Origin: Dryomyza anilis
Lineage: Eukaryota > Arthropoda > Insecta > Diptera > Dryomyzidae
NCBI GenBank assembly: GCA_951804985.1
Contig: OX638131.1
Location: forward strand, 60,954,131 to 61,018,130
DNA length: 64,000 nucleotides
Direction: 5' to 3'
A program made the position numbers and the translations under genes. The notes beneath the pieces were generated by a model. It saw only the letters and a program-made list of their open reading frames with translations. It was not told the DNA's origin and made no database searches. This document shows positions 47,110-56,849 of the stretch, piece by piece. Each line of letters starts with the position of its first letter. Position 1 is the stretch's first letter.

Positions 47110-47297
47110 TGGGCACGTGAGTGAGTTTTGACTCACACTCACTCACGCTCACGAAAGAATTTTTCTAATCACGCACACTCACTCACGGCCTTTTTTGCTT
47201 TACTCAGACTCGCTCACAATCACGTGAGTAAAATTAAGATTCAATCACAATCACGCGTGATTCACGTGAATCACGCTGAATCACGCTCACATGCCCA
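47110..47297. mobile_element. Small inverted-repeat element built from TCACG motifs
   Basis: Ends TGGGCACGTGAGTGAG and CTCACATGCCCA, inverted. The interior is a dense mosaic of CACTCACTCACG, CGTGAGTGAG and GTGATTCACGTG motifs in both orientations. It lies directly after the BEL knuckle and ends that reading frame. Resembles a hAT-type MITE with many subterminal transposase-binding repeats. Confidence 0.65.
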
Positions 47298-47784
47298 GCG
47301 TGGCACCTCTAATACAACCTACATATTTAAAACGCAATAATATTGTTAGGGATCTCAATTTTTAACGGAGATGGAAATGTGAAAGACCTTCGATGTACTG
47401 TTCATATAAAAATGTAAAAATTGCTTCGAAGAATAATTCTCCGGTGAAGAATTCGTTTAAAATCTTTGAGAATTGTGTCCCTGGAAAAATTATCTCTGGA
47501 AAATAATTATCAATAAAGGAATAGTCCGGTGTAGAATTTACCAGGGATGAATTGACTTTGGGAACAACTATTTTTGAAGCGATTTTTTTGGTTACTACAT
47601 TTATAACTCGAATAACAACGGGACCCCAAACGAACCTATGGAACAAACTAAACTTTATAAACATGTATTAGTCATGTATAGTTGAATTGAAAATTCAACT
47701 TTTTACAAAAATGGGTATATCGAAAAAAATACGTACCACGTAAGAAGATTAACATGGAAATTCGCGTCATCGGTACAAGCGCAA
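47298..47784. other. No gene seen, BEL internal remnant
   Basis: A minus-strand frame (47664-47362) is open for 100 codons but is hydrophobic, without motifs, and is antisense to the element. Confidence 0.4.
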
Positions 47785-47845
47785 CCAAAGCAAGACAAAA
47801 TTGTAGTGTTGGGCTTAAATCACGATTTAATCAACAATTGAAGCT

Positions 47846-48462
47846 GTGATCATGACAACAAATACGTCCTGTCAACGTCTACTGGAAGTTCACAATTGGA
47901 AAATTCCAAAATATATCAACTTTGCTGATGAAACTTTTAATAAACCCGTATCAGTGAAATTACTCATAGGAGCTGCCCTATTTTATGAACTTTTAATGGT
48001 AGGACAAATTAAAACCAATGATGCACTTCCAGTTCTCCAAAAAACCAAGTAGAGGAGGAAGAGTGCGAAAAATATTTTCAACAAACAACGCGTAGGTGCT
48101 CAATCACGTAAAAATTTATTGTACGACTGCCAGCATTCCTTCGAAATTGCTTGTAGACGACTTCTTTCCGTTGAAAAGAAATTACGTCTAAATAGTGCAA
48201 TTCATGACGAATATTGTAACTTTATGAATGAGTATATTAACCTACAACATATGGTTTTTGTGCCAGCTCAGAAATTATCAATACAGCCGTTAAACTATAT
48301 TCCGCACCATTGCATTACAAAGCTCGATAGTTCAACAAACAAGTTACGAGTCGTTTTTGAGGCCTCTTGCCGCTCTTAGAATGGAATGGCATTAAATAAC
48401 ACTCTTCGCGTGGGTCCTATAATGCAGGATGACCTGTTCACCATATTAATCAGATTCCGTAT
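47846..48462 (+). pseudogene. BEL protease end and RT N-terminus, copy 1
   Basis: 47846-48052 reads VSVKLLIGAALFYELLMVGQ and ends LPVLQKTK, matching the C-terminal end of BEL/Pao aspartic protease (family LILGADVFxxLL..GQ). A frame break follows, then 48119-48379: FEIACRRLLSVEKKL and PHHCITKLDSSTNKLRVVFE, the linker and first fingers motif of BEL RT. After a stop (48377-48379) the same frame gives NGMALNNTLRVGPIMQDDLF. The reading then runs into the palindrome. Confidence 0.85.
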
Positions 48463-48472
48463 AGGTACCTGC

Positions 48473-48718
48473 CCGTGTAGGTACCAAATGATTAATTTTG
48501 TGAATTACGCCACAATATGCTCTGCCACTTTGCATCCTGTTCTTCCACGATGATTTGTCGATACATTTTGGTGATGTCTGCCATTAAAACGAATGGGTGT
48601 GTTTTAATGGCAGACATCACCAAAATGTATAGACAAATCATCGAGGAAGAACAGGATGCAAAGTGGCAGAGCGTATTGTGGCATAATTCACAAAATGAAT
48701 CATTTGGTACCTACACGG
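48473..48718. repeat. 246-bp palindrome made of RT sequence, copy 1
   Basis: Arms of 118 bp (48473-48590 and 48601-48718) flank a 10-bp loop (GAATGGGTGT). The arms differ at five positions. The right arm encodes, on the plus strand, the RT motif LMADITKMYRQIIEEEQDAK with the catalytic Asp, so the left arm is an inverted copy of the coding sequence. Confidence 0.95.
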
Positions 48719-49721
48719 ATAGAAAAGATTTGTTTGAATATGTTTGAATGTAATTAAAAAGTAATACGAAATTACCATACATGTATTAGGAATGAAGTGT
48801 AATTAAATTATAATCGAAATTGAATTTATTTTTGTTCACGTGTAAACATTATTATATTGTCCAGCAGAATCTGTCAAATTTACCATAAATATGTTACAAC
48901 ACCAATATAAAATTTTAATTGCATTTGAATAAACTGTTTCTTGGCAATTTACTTGGTTAAAACTTTGCTTCGAAACACAATTTTCTGTGCTAATCAAATC
49001 TAAATACAACGTATGTTCGCAACGCTCGTCTTAATTCGATAATTTATCGACTGACGAAGTTGGTAACGTTGTGCAGCATTTTCTAACTAGGCCATCTTTT
49101 GCCATCGTTTGAACATATTGATGTTTAAAAACAAACAAAAAAGAAATTGGATTTAAATAAGTGTATTCTTGCAACATTCTTCTTGTATACGAAGTTGGAA
49201 GTTGGCACTCGTTGAGCAGAATTTTCTACCTACGTCTATTTTGTCGTCGTTTGAAGTATGTATAGGGTCATTTTAAACATACTGATGTTTGAAAACAAAC
49301 AAAAAAATGAATTCAAATGTAAATAAAGGTATTCTTGCAGCTCTCTTCTTGTATACAAATTTGATACTCTGTGATCGGCATTTTCTGCGTACGTGTCTTT
49401 TGTTGTTTGTAGAGAAAACGTGTTCGCGTCAGTAATAATTTTGTTATTTGTAAATTAAATAAATATATAAATTGTGTTACAAAAAGTACAAATTGTAACA
49501 GAGTATAATATAGTGCAGTATATAATTTCTGAAACTATTGTGGAAAAAACACAAATAAAAATCTGTGTTTCGATTTTCAAACAGAACTTTCCTACGCTAT
49601 GTGCTGTACTGAGACCAACTGTTACTGTACCAAATATAAAGCGAGTCTGGATCGACTGGTTTAGCGTCTGCTGGTGCAATTGTGCATTCATTGATGCTGC
49701 TTTTAAAAATTTGTATATATT

Positions 49722-49777
<56 letters not shown>

Positions 49778-50100
49778 TCAGAATTTCTTTCCAGAAATAT
49801 TTAAATATGTTTCTATGCAAACATACTACTTTTTGAACTGAAAAAACTGATATGTTTCACTGCAAACATATTTATATTCAGGTCGTTCAAAATCATGTTT
49901 TATTTTGAACATATTTTTTTCGGTTCAAATATTTATTTTATTTGGATGTAGTAATTAGTATGTTTCCATTAGAACATACTCCATTTTAAGGGGCAACATT
50001 AAAATGTTTCCGGGATATTATAATGTAAGTCAGAGCTCATTACAACACTGCTCAAGTCTCAATACAACCTTGTTTACAAATGATTTATCAGTCAATTATA
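48719..50100. other. Non-coding insertion in BEL RT, with short hairpins
   Basis: RT coding stops near 48712 and resumes at 52568, so the DNA between is foreign to the element (partly duplicated as 51035-52492). It contains paired blocks ending ATACTGATGTTTGAAAACAA and, at 49800-49980, several short hairpins of the form TATGTTTC-n-GAAACATA or AAACATA. An (AT)n tract is at 49724-49771. Superfamily unknown. Confidence 0.55.
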
Positions 50101-50161
50101 CCAAAGCAAGACAAAATTGTAGTGTTGGGCTTAAATCACGATTTAATCAACAATTGAAGCT

Positions 50162-50778
50162 GTGATCATGACAACAAATACGTCCTGTCAACGTCTACTG
50201 GAAGTTCACAATTGGAAAATTCCAAAAAATATCAACTTTGCTGATGAAACTTTTAATAAACCCGTATCAGTGAAATTACTCATAGGAGCTGCCCTATTTT
50301 ATGAACTTTTAATGGTAGGACAAATTAAAACCAATGATGCACTTCCAGTTCTCCAAAAAACCAAGTAGAGGAGGAAGAGTGCGAAAAATATTTTCAACAA
50401 ACAACGCGTAGGTGCTCAATCACGTAAAAATTTATTGTACGACTGCCAGCATTCCTTCGAAATTGCTTGTAGACGACTTCTTTCCGTTGAAAAGAAATTA
50501 CGTCTAAATAGTGCAATTCATGACGAATATTGTAACTTTATGAATGAGTATATTAACCTACAACATATGGTTTTTGTGCCAGCTCAGAAATTATCAATAC
50601 AGGCGTTAAACTATATTCCGCACCATTGCATTACAAAGCTCGATAGTTCAACAAACAAGTTACGAGTCGTTTTTGAGGCCTCTTGCCGCTCTTAGAATGG
50701 AATGGCATTAAATAACACTCTTCGCGTGGGTCCTATAATGCAGGATGACCTGTTCACCATATTAATCAGATTCCGTAT
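50162..50778 (+). pseudogene. BEL protease end and RT N-terminus, copy 2
   Basis: Near-identical to 47846-48462, with the same frame break and the same stop. Differences are a few substitutions (for example Tyr to Asn in IPKNINF and Pro to Ala in SIQALNY). The damage therefore predates the tandem duplication. Confidence 0.9.
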
Positions 50779-50788
50779 AGGTACCTAC

Positions 50789-51034
50789 CCGTGTAGGTAC
50801 CAAATGATTAATTTTGTGAATTACGCCACAATATGCTCTGCCACTTTGCATCCTGTTCTTCCACGATGATTTGTCGATACATTTTGGTGATGTCTGCCAT
50901 TAAAACGAATGGGTGTGTTTTAATGGCAGACATCACCAAAATGTATAGACAAATCATCGTGGAAGAACAGGATGCAAAGTGGCAGAGCGTATTGTGGCAT
51001 AATTCACAAAATGAATCATTTGGTACCTACACGG
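50789..51034. repeat. 246-bp palindrome made of RT sequence, copy 2
   Basis: Same arms and loop as copy 1, with four arm mismatches instead of five (the arms agree at the GTGGAAGAAC site). Confidence 0.95.
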
Positions 51035-52567
51035 ATAGAAAAGATTTGTTTGAATATGTTTGAATGTAATTAAAAAGTAATACGAAATTACCATACATGT
51101 ATTAGGAATGAAGTGTAATTAAATTATAATCGAAATTGAATTTATTTTTGTTCACGTGTAAACATTATTATATTGTCCAGCAGAATCTGTCAAATTTACC
51201 ATAAATATGTTACAATACCAATATAAAATTTTAATTGCATTTGAATAAACTGTTTCTTGGCAATTTACTTGGTTAAAACTTTGCTTCGAAACACAATTTT
51301 CTGTGCTAATCAAATCTAAATACAACGTATGTTCGCAACGCTCGTCTTAATTCGATAATTTATCGACTGACGAAGTTGGTAACGTTGTGCAGCATTTTCT
51401 AACTAGGCCATCTTTTGCCATCGTTTGAACATATTGATGTTTAAAAACAAACAAAAAAGAAATTGGATTTAAATAAGTGTATTTTTGCAACATTCTTCTT
51501 GTATACGAAGTTGGCACTCGTTGAGCAGAATTTTCTACCTACGTCTCTTTTGTCGTCGTTTGAAGTATGTATAGGGTCATTTTAAACATACTGATGTCTT
51601 TTACTAGTACTGACATCTCTTTTGTCGTCGTTTGAAGTATGTATAGGGGCATTTTAAACATACTGATGTTTGAAAACAAACAAAAAAATGAATTCAAATG
51701 TAAATAAAGGTATTCTTGCAGCTCTCTTCTTGTATACAAATTTGATACTCTGTGATCGGCATTTTCTTCGTTGTTGTTTGTAGAGAAAACGTGTTCGCGT
51801 CAGTAATAATTTTGTTATTTGTAAATTAAATAAATATATAAATTGTGTTACAAAAAGTACAAATTGTAACAGAGTATAATATAGTGCAGTATATAATTTC
51901 TGAAACTATTGAGGAAAAAACACAAATAAAAATCTGTGTTTCGATTTTCAAACAGAATTTGGAATGTTTTTTTACAAAATCCTCCGTGAATTCCTTGCCT
52001 ACGCTATGTGCTGTACTGAGACCAACTGTTACTGTACCAAATATAAAGCGAGCCTGGATCGTCTGGTTTAGCGTCTGCTGGTGAAATTGTGCATTCATTG
52101 ATGCTGCTTTTAAAAATTTGTATATGAATTCAATTATTAAAAAAAATTAATACGAAAATAACATTTTATTTTATATTCAGAATTTCTTTCCAGAAATATT
52201 TAAATATGTTTCTATGCAAACATACTACTTTTTGAACTGAAAAAACTTATATGTTTCACTTATATGTATTCAGGTCGTTCAAAATCATGTTTTATTTTGA
52301 ACATATTTTTTTCGGTTCAAATATTTATTTTATTTGGATGTAGTAATTAGTATGTTTCCATTAGAACATACTCCATTTTAAGGGGCAATATTAAAATGTT
52401 TCCGGGATATTATAATGTAAGTCAGAGCTCATTACAACACTGTTCAAGTCTCAATACAACCCTGTTTACAAATGATTTATCAGTCAATTATATTATGTTT
52501 ACATAAAATTCCAAACATACATGTTAATGCCTGCAAAATTATGTTTGGGAGAGCCCTTTTTTTTGCA
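51035..52567. other. Second copy of the non-coding insertion, plus its right end
   Basis: Repeats 48719-50100, then continues uniquely from 52493 (TTATGTTTACATAAAATTCC) to about 52567, where BEL RT resumes. The last 75 bp again carry AAACATA and ATGTTTGG motifs and may be the true right terminus of the inserted element. Confidence 0.55.
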
Positions 52568-53245
52568 GCGTGTATCAAGTACAAACTGTCACATACGGTA
52601 CAACCTGTGCACCATATTTAGCTAACAAAAGTCTTCAGCAGCTGGCTCACGACAAGTAAACATCGTTTCCAATTGGAGCAAGGGTCACCCTTAAAAATTT
52701 CTACGTGGATAACATAATGACCGGTGGATCTACAATTCAAGAGGTTATTGAAATAAAAACTCAAGTGGTTGACATGTTGAATAATGGCGGTTTTCCACTA
52801 CGAAAATTCGCATCAAATGATTCCCGTATCATTCAGGACATACCAACAGCATACAAAGAGGAGATTATTCATTTGAATGATATATAATATGTAAGGGCTT
52901 TGTGGTTAAAATGGTACCTTTTTACTCAGATTCTAATATTCATGCTTTTGCAGATGTCAGTACTAAAGTATACGGTGCCTGCATCTATGCAGTTTCAGAG
53001 TTCGGAAATGGTACCCGTTCATAGTACATATGTGCAAAATCACGCGTCGCACCAACATAGGAAGTCAGCCTGCCCAGACTGGATTTTTGCGCACCATTAC
53101 TTCTGTCTGAGCAGCTTGAAACTGTGGCTAAAATTCTTTTACCAAATCCTAACAATGTACACTGCTGGTCTGACTCAACTATAACTCTGGCGTGGATTAT
53201 TTGTGAATCTTCGAGGTGGACACCATTCGTCGCAAACCGTGTCGG
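52568..53245 (+). pseudogene. BEL RT palm end and RNase H
   Basis: Reads YQVQTVTYGTTCAPYLANKS, a stop, then GARVTLKNFYVDNIMTGGST and GGFPLRKFASNDSRIIQDIP. These are BEL/Pao RT motifs in order. The catalytic YVDD box is YVDN here (about 52708), so the second Asp is lost. After a frameshift the RNase H appears in pieces: FADVSTKVYGACIYA, ICAKSRVAP, LPRLDFCAPLLLS and WSDSTITLAWI. The frame ends at the foldback insertion at 53246. Confidence 0.85.
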
Positions 53246-53597
53246 CAAGTTATCGCACGATTTCGACATGTAGCAGATGCAAACTTTATCACAAAATAAA
53301 ATATGAACCTTTCCCTTCGGATAATTGGCAAAAAAAAGTTTAAAACATTTTTTCGAAATTTTGACAGCAAACACATTGCGAACTAATATTTAAATGTTTT
53401 TCAAGAATGCTTAGAGAATTGTGATAAATTACTCTCCCGACACACTTTTTTGGTAACACAATTTTTTTTTTGATTTTTTGCAAAAACTAATATCTGGACC
53501 CAGATTTTTTTTTGCCTATAATCCGTAGGGAAAGGTTCATATTTTATTTTGTGATAAAGTTTGCATCTGCTACATGTCGAAATCGTGCGATAACTTG
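53246..53597. mobile_element. Short foldback/MITE of the 20942-24598 family, in BEL RNase H
   Basis: A 352-bp element with about 90-bp inverted ends (CAAGTTATCGCACGATTTCG … CGAAATCGTGCGATAACTTG). It is an internally deleted relative of the 3.7-kb foldback element. Confidence 0.85.
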
Positions 53598-53639
53598 CGA
53601 TATAAAGTAACAAAAATTGCCATTTGAAGTTGTTCAATG

Positions 53640-53740
53640 TTCTGTTTTGTTCGAGTCGTCGTCATAAAAACAGCAGATGGCACACACAAGCGTGCAATTG
53701 CCACGGTTTGCAAATTGCCTACTGACATCTCACCACAGCC
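53640..53740 (+). pseudogene. BEL pol C-terminus (DUF5641-like)
   Basis: The plus-strand frame reads RVVVIKTADGTHKRAIATVC and then KLP, the segment that closes BEL/Pao polyproteins (family RVVxVKTxxGxxKRPVxKLCxLP). It is followed by a purine tract and the 3' LTR. Confidence 0.75.
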
Positions 53741-53767
53741 CAATTAACTTTTTGAAAACCAAGCTTC

Positions 53768-53781
53768 CAACGGGAACAGGA
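53768..53781 (+). promoter_or_regulatory. BEL polypurine tract
   Basis: AACGGGAACAGGA directly precedes the 3' LTR start TGTTCGAG. Confidence 0.65.
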
Positions 53782-53963
53782 TGTTCGAGCCTCCAAATAA
53801 ATTGCATCAATTCATCGCAATTGCACTCATCGTCCACTCTATTCGCACTATTGAATAACAAAAACCACATCAAATCATCGCCTGATATTATAACTGTCGC
53901 AACGCACCGCTTACTGCAACTAATGCTACGTGCATAAAAAATTCATGTTTTTTTTTGGCTCTC
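53782..53963 (+). repeat. BEL 3' LTR
   Basis: TGTTCGAGCCTCCAAAT to TTTGGCTCT, matching the 5' LTR but lacking about 100 bp of its interior. Confidence 0.7.
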
Positions 53964-54497
53964 GATATTTTTTGTGTAGAATCTAACAATATTTTTGGTA
54001 TATTTTTTTTTTCATTTTCTTTAGACTACTGATTTACGGGTCTTTTCCACGTTTTGTTTGAATTACATATTTTTACAAAAATGATTTGATTATCGAAGTT
54101 TTACCAGGAATATAATATTATTTTACCATAAGGACATCATTATCATTAAAGACTCGGTTTTTATATTAAATAATATTAAATAGTTTCGTTTTATTATATT
54201 TCAATATTAATATTTTTGGTTTTAACAATTCAATTCATTTACGATATTTCCGTTTTAATTATAATTTCATATACAACGTGTCCGATTAAATTATAATCTA
54301 ATTTCAGTTTTACAATATATTTTATAACCAACAATTCTCTTGACCAACAATCACGCTCACTCTGTAGTTTTAAGCCACATGCCTGAGCGATAGCAACTGT
54401 TGTGTCACAGCTAATTGATTTGTATGGCATTTTCGGAAGTCCTATCATTCGATCAACACTGTGAATTGCATCAATAGGGGGCATACCCTAGGCATTG

Positions 54498-54690
54498 GTT
54501 AATATGTAAAAAAAACATAAAACAAACATCCTTCTTCTTTTGACAGTTCTAACCTTTAAAAAAAAAATGGGCGTAACTTTACGTCAGAACACTTTTCCGG
54601 TCATTTCGTCTTTACAAACTCAAAAATTCTTTACAGACTCTAAATACAAATTTAATCTTTTCTGATTGCTTCTTTTTAAATAAATATTAT
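54498..54690. other. Spacer, no gene seen
   Basis: AT-rich, with poly-A runs near 54510 and 54560. Confidence 0.5.
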
Positions 54691-54950
54691 CAGGTAAATC
54701 TAATACGTCTACGTGGCTCTCAGAAGGGTTCCTTGAAAAATAATCGGCAATGTTGGCTTCTGATTTAATGTGAACAATTTTAAGTGTACACTGATAGAGT
54801 TAAATCTATATATACATTACAGACCATTTGCTGCCATTACCGGTATTCCTTATTCCTTATATTCGGAATAAAAATATGCTGCAACGGTTTATTATCTCTT
54901 ACCAACATAAACTCTCTACTCGGTTATTTTCCTTATTACTTGCACGTACA
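54690..54950 (-). pseudogene. Gypsy RNase H C-terminal remnant
   Basis: The minus strand reads VRDNKPLQHIFIPN and, after a stop, LKIVHIKSEANIADYFSRNP, the end of a Ty3/Gypsy RNase H (family TDHKPL and HIxGxxNxADxLSR). Heavily decayed. Confidence 0.7.
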
Positions 54951-55152
54951 CGCTGAATCATATAAACTTTTGCGCAAAATAAATATGATAGAAGATGGTG
55001 TTGAAGTTTTAGATCGTACAGACAAAATGCAAATTTTTAGAAACAATGTTAAACAAAATCAGACCAGAGCTTATGAAACTAATCGAAAAATATACAATCT
55101 GCGTTCTAGGCCGTCTGCGCGACAAACTCAACCCGGTCGCGGCAAGAAATAA
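54950..55152 (+). pseudogene. Gypsy integrase C-terminal remnant
   Basis: The plus-strand frame ends HAESYKLLRKINMIEDGVEV … RAYETNRKIYNLRSRP … GRGKK and TAA. The RAYExNxKxYNLRSRP motif is typical of the region after the catalytic core of several insect Gypsy integrases. It lies in the opposite orientation to the RNase H remnant beside it, so either two elements or an inversion are involved. Confidence 0.6.
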
Positions 55153-56830
55153 TTAAACACAAACTCTACAATCAACACATATTCACAACAACAACAGAAA
55201 GGAATTTCACAGAACTTCAACGAACACAGCGAAGGAATTCCACAACTCAACACAACAAAGAAGACACAATATATTCAACTCATAAGGTTTGATATCATTA
55301 CATTTTAAATCCGTCACGCCAACCCATTCATCACCCGAACAATTGTGTCCAAAGCAATAAAATTGCCAAATTCAATGCGAAACTTGCATCCATATTTTTA
55401 AAAGTCAAAGTGGTAAAACGATTTTGTAGTAGTTATTATTGACTAGTTGATCTTGAATTAGGTGTATTTCATGCCAAGGATATGCAGCGACACCCTTGAT
55501 CATTATTCTAACATAATTTTAGGTGAACCATTTGCAGATAATTCAAAATCATCGGCTTTGTGAAGGTAGCCTTTATTTTAATTCATTCATTAACAATTTT
55601 CTCAATACACTCTCAACAATTTTCTCAAGAATGTCATCGAGCACACCCTGCTTCCTAACTATTCACTACTACTTTTGTTTTCTGAACACTTCCCAATCGA
55701 GAAATATATATAGTAATCGATATCTGTTGCCCCAAGCGAAGCTATCAAGCTCGTGTTACGAAGGCATATACCTTCTTTCCTAAAGAACTACGAAGCTGAA
55801 TGGTTGTGAAAATAAATAATACACGGATAAAGGAATACGATAAAAAAATACGTTCATTATAAACACCGTGATATTGATTCGCTATAATAACTTTTGAAAC
55901 CTAGCTATATACCCACTTCTTTAGGAAAATTGAAATATATCCTAATTGGTTTAAGGTGATTCATAGAAGTGGATATTATTCCATATAGCCCCTTGCCCAG
56001 TACTCCTATGGCCATATAATTTTTAATCAGAGCCCAACTATAACATCCACGTTGTGATTACCAGAATTTGACCACAGGGACCTTCGAGTCAGCCCTACCT
56101 GGTATGTTCGCCTAAACATACAATTTTACGACAAAAATAATAGAGAACAATTGGCATAAAAGTTATAAAAATGTGCAACATATAGATAACTTAAAATAAT
56201 AAAAAAATAATTACGATAAAATAAGTGATTTAAAGAAAAAAAAAAGAAATAAAAATATGATTTAGAATAGAACAAAATATAATGATTAACATTTGCTGTA
56301 CGGGTATGTAAAGTAAAACAAGAAATTTAAAGAATAGAAAAAAATACGTATCATAAAAAAATAAACAGAAATAGAAAAAAGGTAATTTATAAATCAACTT
56401 TCGTCGACACATAATTTTCTAAACAAAAAGAAAATATAACATATCTTAACATCAATATCAATATCAACGAGAATTCCTGCAACAGGCCTGAAGCTTCGGA
56501 TCTTTAAGTAAGTTATCTAAATATCTAAAATTATTTATAAATTGCTTTATTTCTTTAAATTATACCTATATTAAATTTCATATTAGATTAAATTGAATAT
56601 TTGAAGATCTATTTTATTTATTTCTTGTTCGACTTACACATACCATTTAAATTATACAATTTTAAAATTAAATATATTTTCCTACTTAAACTATTAAAAT
56701 TTGATGCAGATAATTATAAATTATAAAAAAAAAACTTTCTTGTATTCAATGAAATTCACAAAGCACTTTAGGTTTATTAATAATTTTAGAATAAGCCAGA
56801 TTGTATTTATGCAAATATTATGAGACATAG
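55153..56830. other. Intergenic, no gene seen
   Basis: 55160-55320 is rich in CAAC/ACAAC and may be the untranslated tail of the Gypsy remnant. The segment 55950-56110 is less AT-rich (TGGCCATATAATTTTTAATC, GACCTTCGAGTCAGCCC) and may be an LTR or part of one. No coding sequence. Confidence 0.45.
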
Positions 56831-56849
56831 GTCCAAAACTGAAGCCGAG

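Larger units (their letters stand above)
47785..52492 (+). repeat. 2.3-kb tandem duplication within the BEL element
   Basis: Unit 1 is 47785-50100 (2316 bp) and unit 2 is 50101-52492 (2392 bp). The junction is sharp: CAGTCAATTATA runs directly into CCAAAGCAAGACAAA at 50100/50101. The copies differ by few substitutions, by a duplicated 70-bp block in unit 2 (51590-51665), by a segment at about 51958-51998 present only in unit 2, and by an (AT)n tract present only in unit 1 (49724-49771). Confidence 0.93.
45764..53963 (+). mobile_element. BEL/Pao LTR retrotransposon, damaged and internally duplicated
   Basis: 5' LTR at 45764, then gag, protease, RT, RNase H and a pol C-terminus (DUF5641-like), a purine tract and a 3' LTR at 53782, all on the plus strand. 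The middle is enlarged by a non-coding insertion at about 48720-52565 and by a 2.3-kb tandem duplication (47785-50100 and 50101-52492). The integrase core is not readable. All coding pieces are interrupted. Confidence 0.82.
53337..54497. repeat. Duplicated block A (pairs with 62840-64000)
   Basis: About 1160 bp, nearly identical and in the same orientation, 9.5 kb apart. It contains part of the short foldback element, the BEL pol end, the 3' LTR and 530 bp beyond. A minus-strand frame in it (54484-54239, 81 codons from ATG) is identical in both copies. It contains SISCDTTVAIAQACGLKLQS and is not recognised. Confidence 0.93.

Noticed and set aside
47110..47297. CRISPR-like or satellite array of TCACG repeats
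   Set aside because: There is no constant spacing and there are no spacers. The motifs lie in both orientations between inverted ends, and the context is a eukaryotic retroelement.
53677..53937. 86-codon plus-strand protein upstream of and within the BEL LTR
   Set aside because: It runs from antiframe pol sequence through the purine tract into the LTR. Its identity in the second copy is explained by the DNA duplication.
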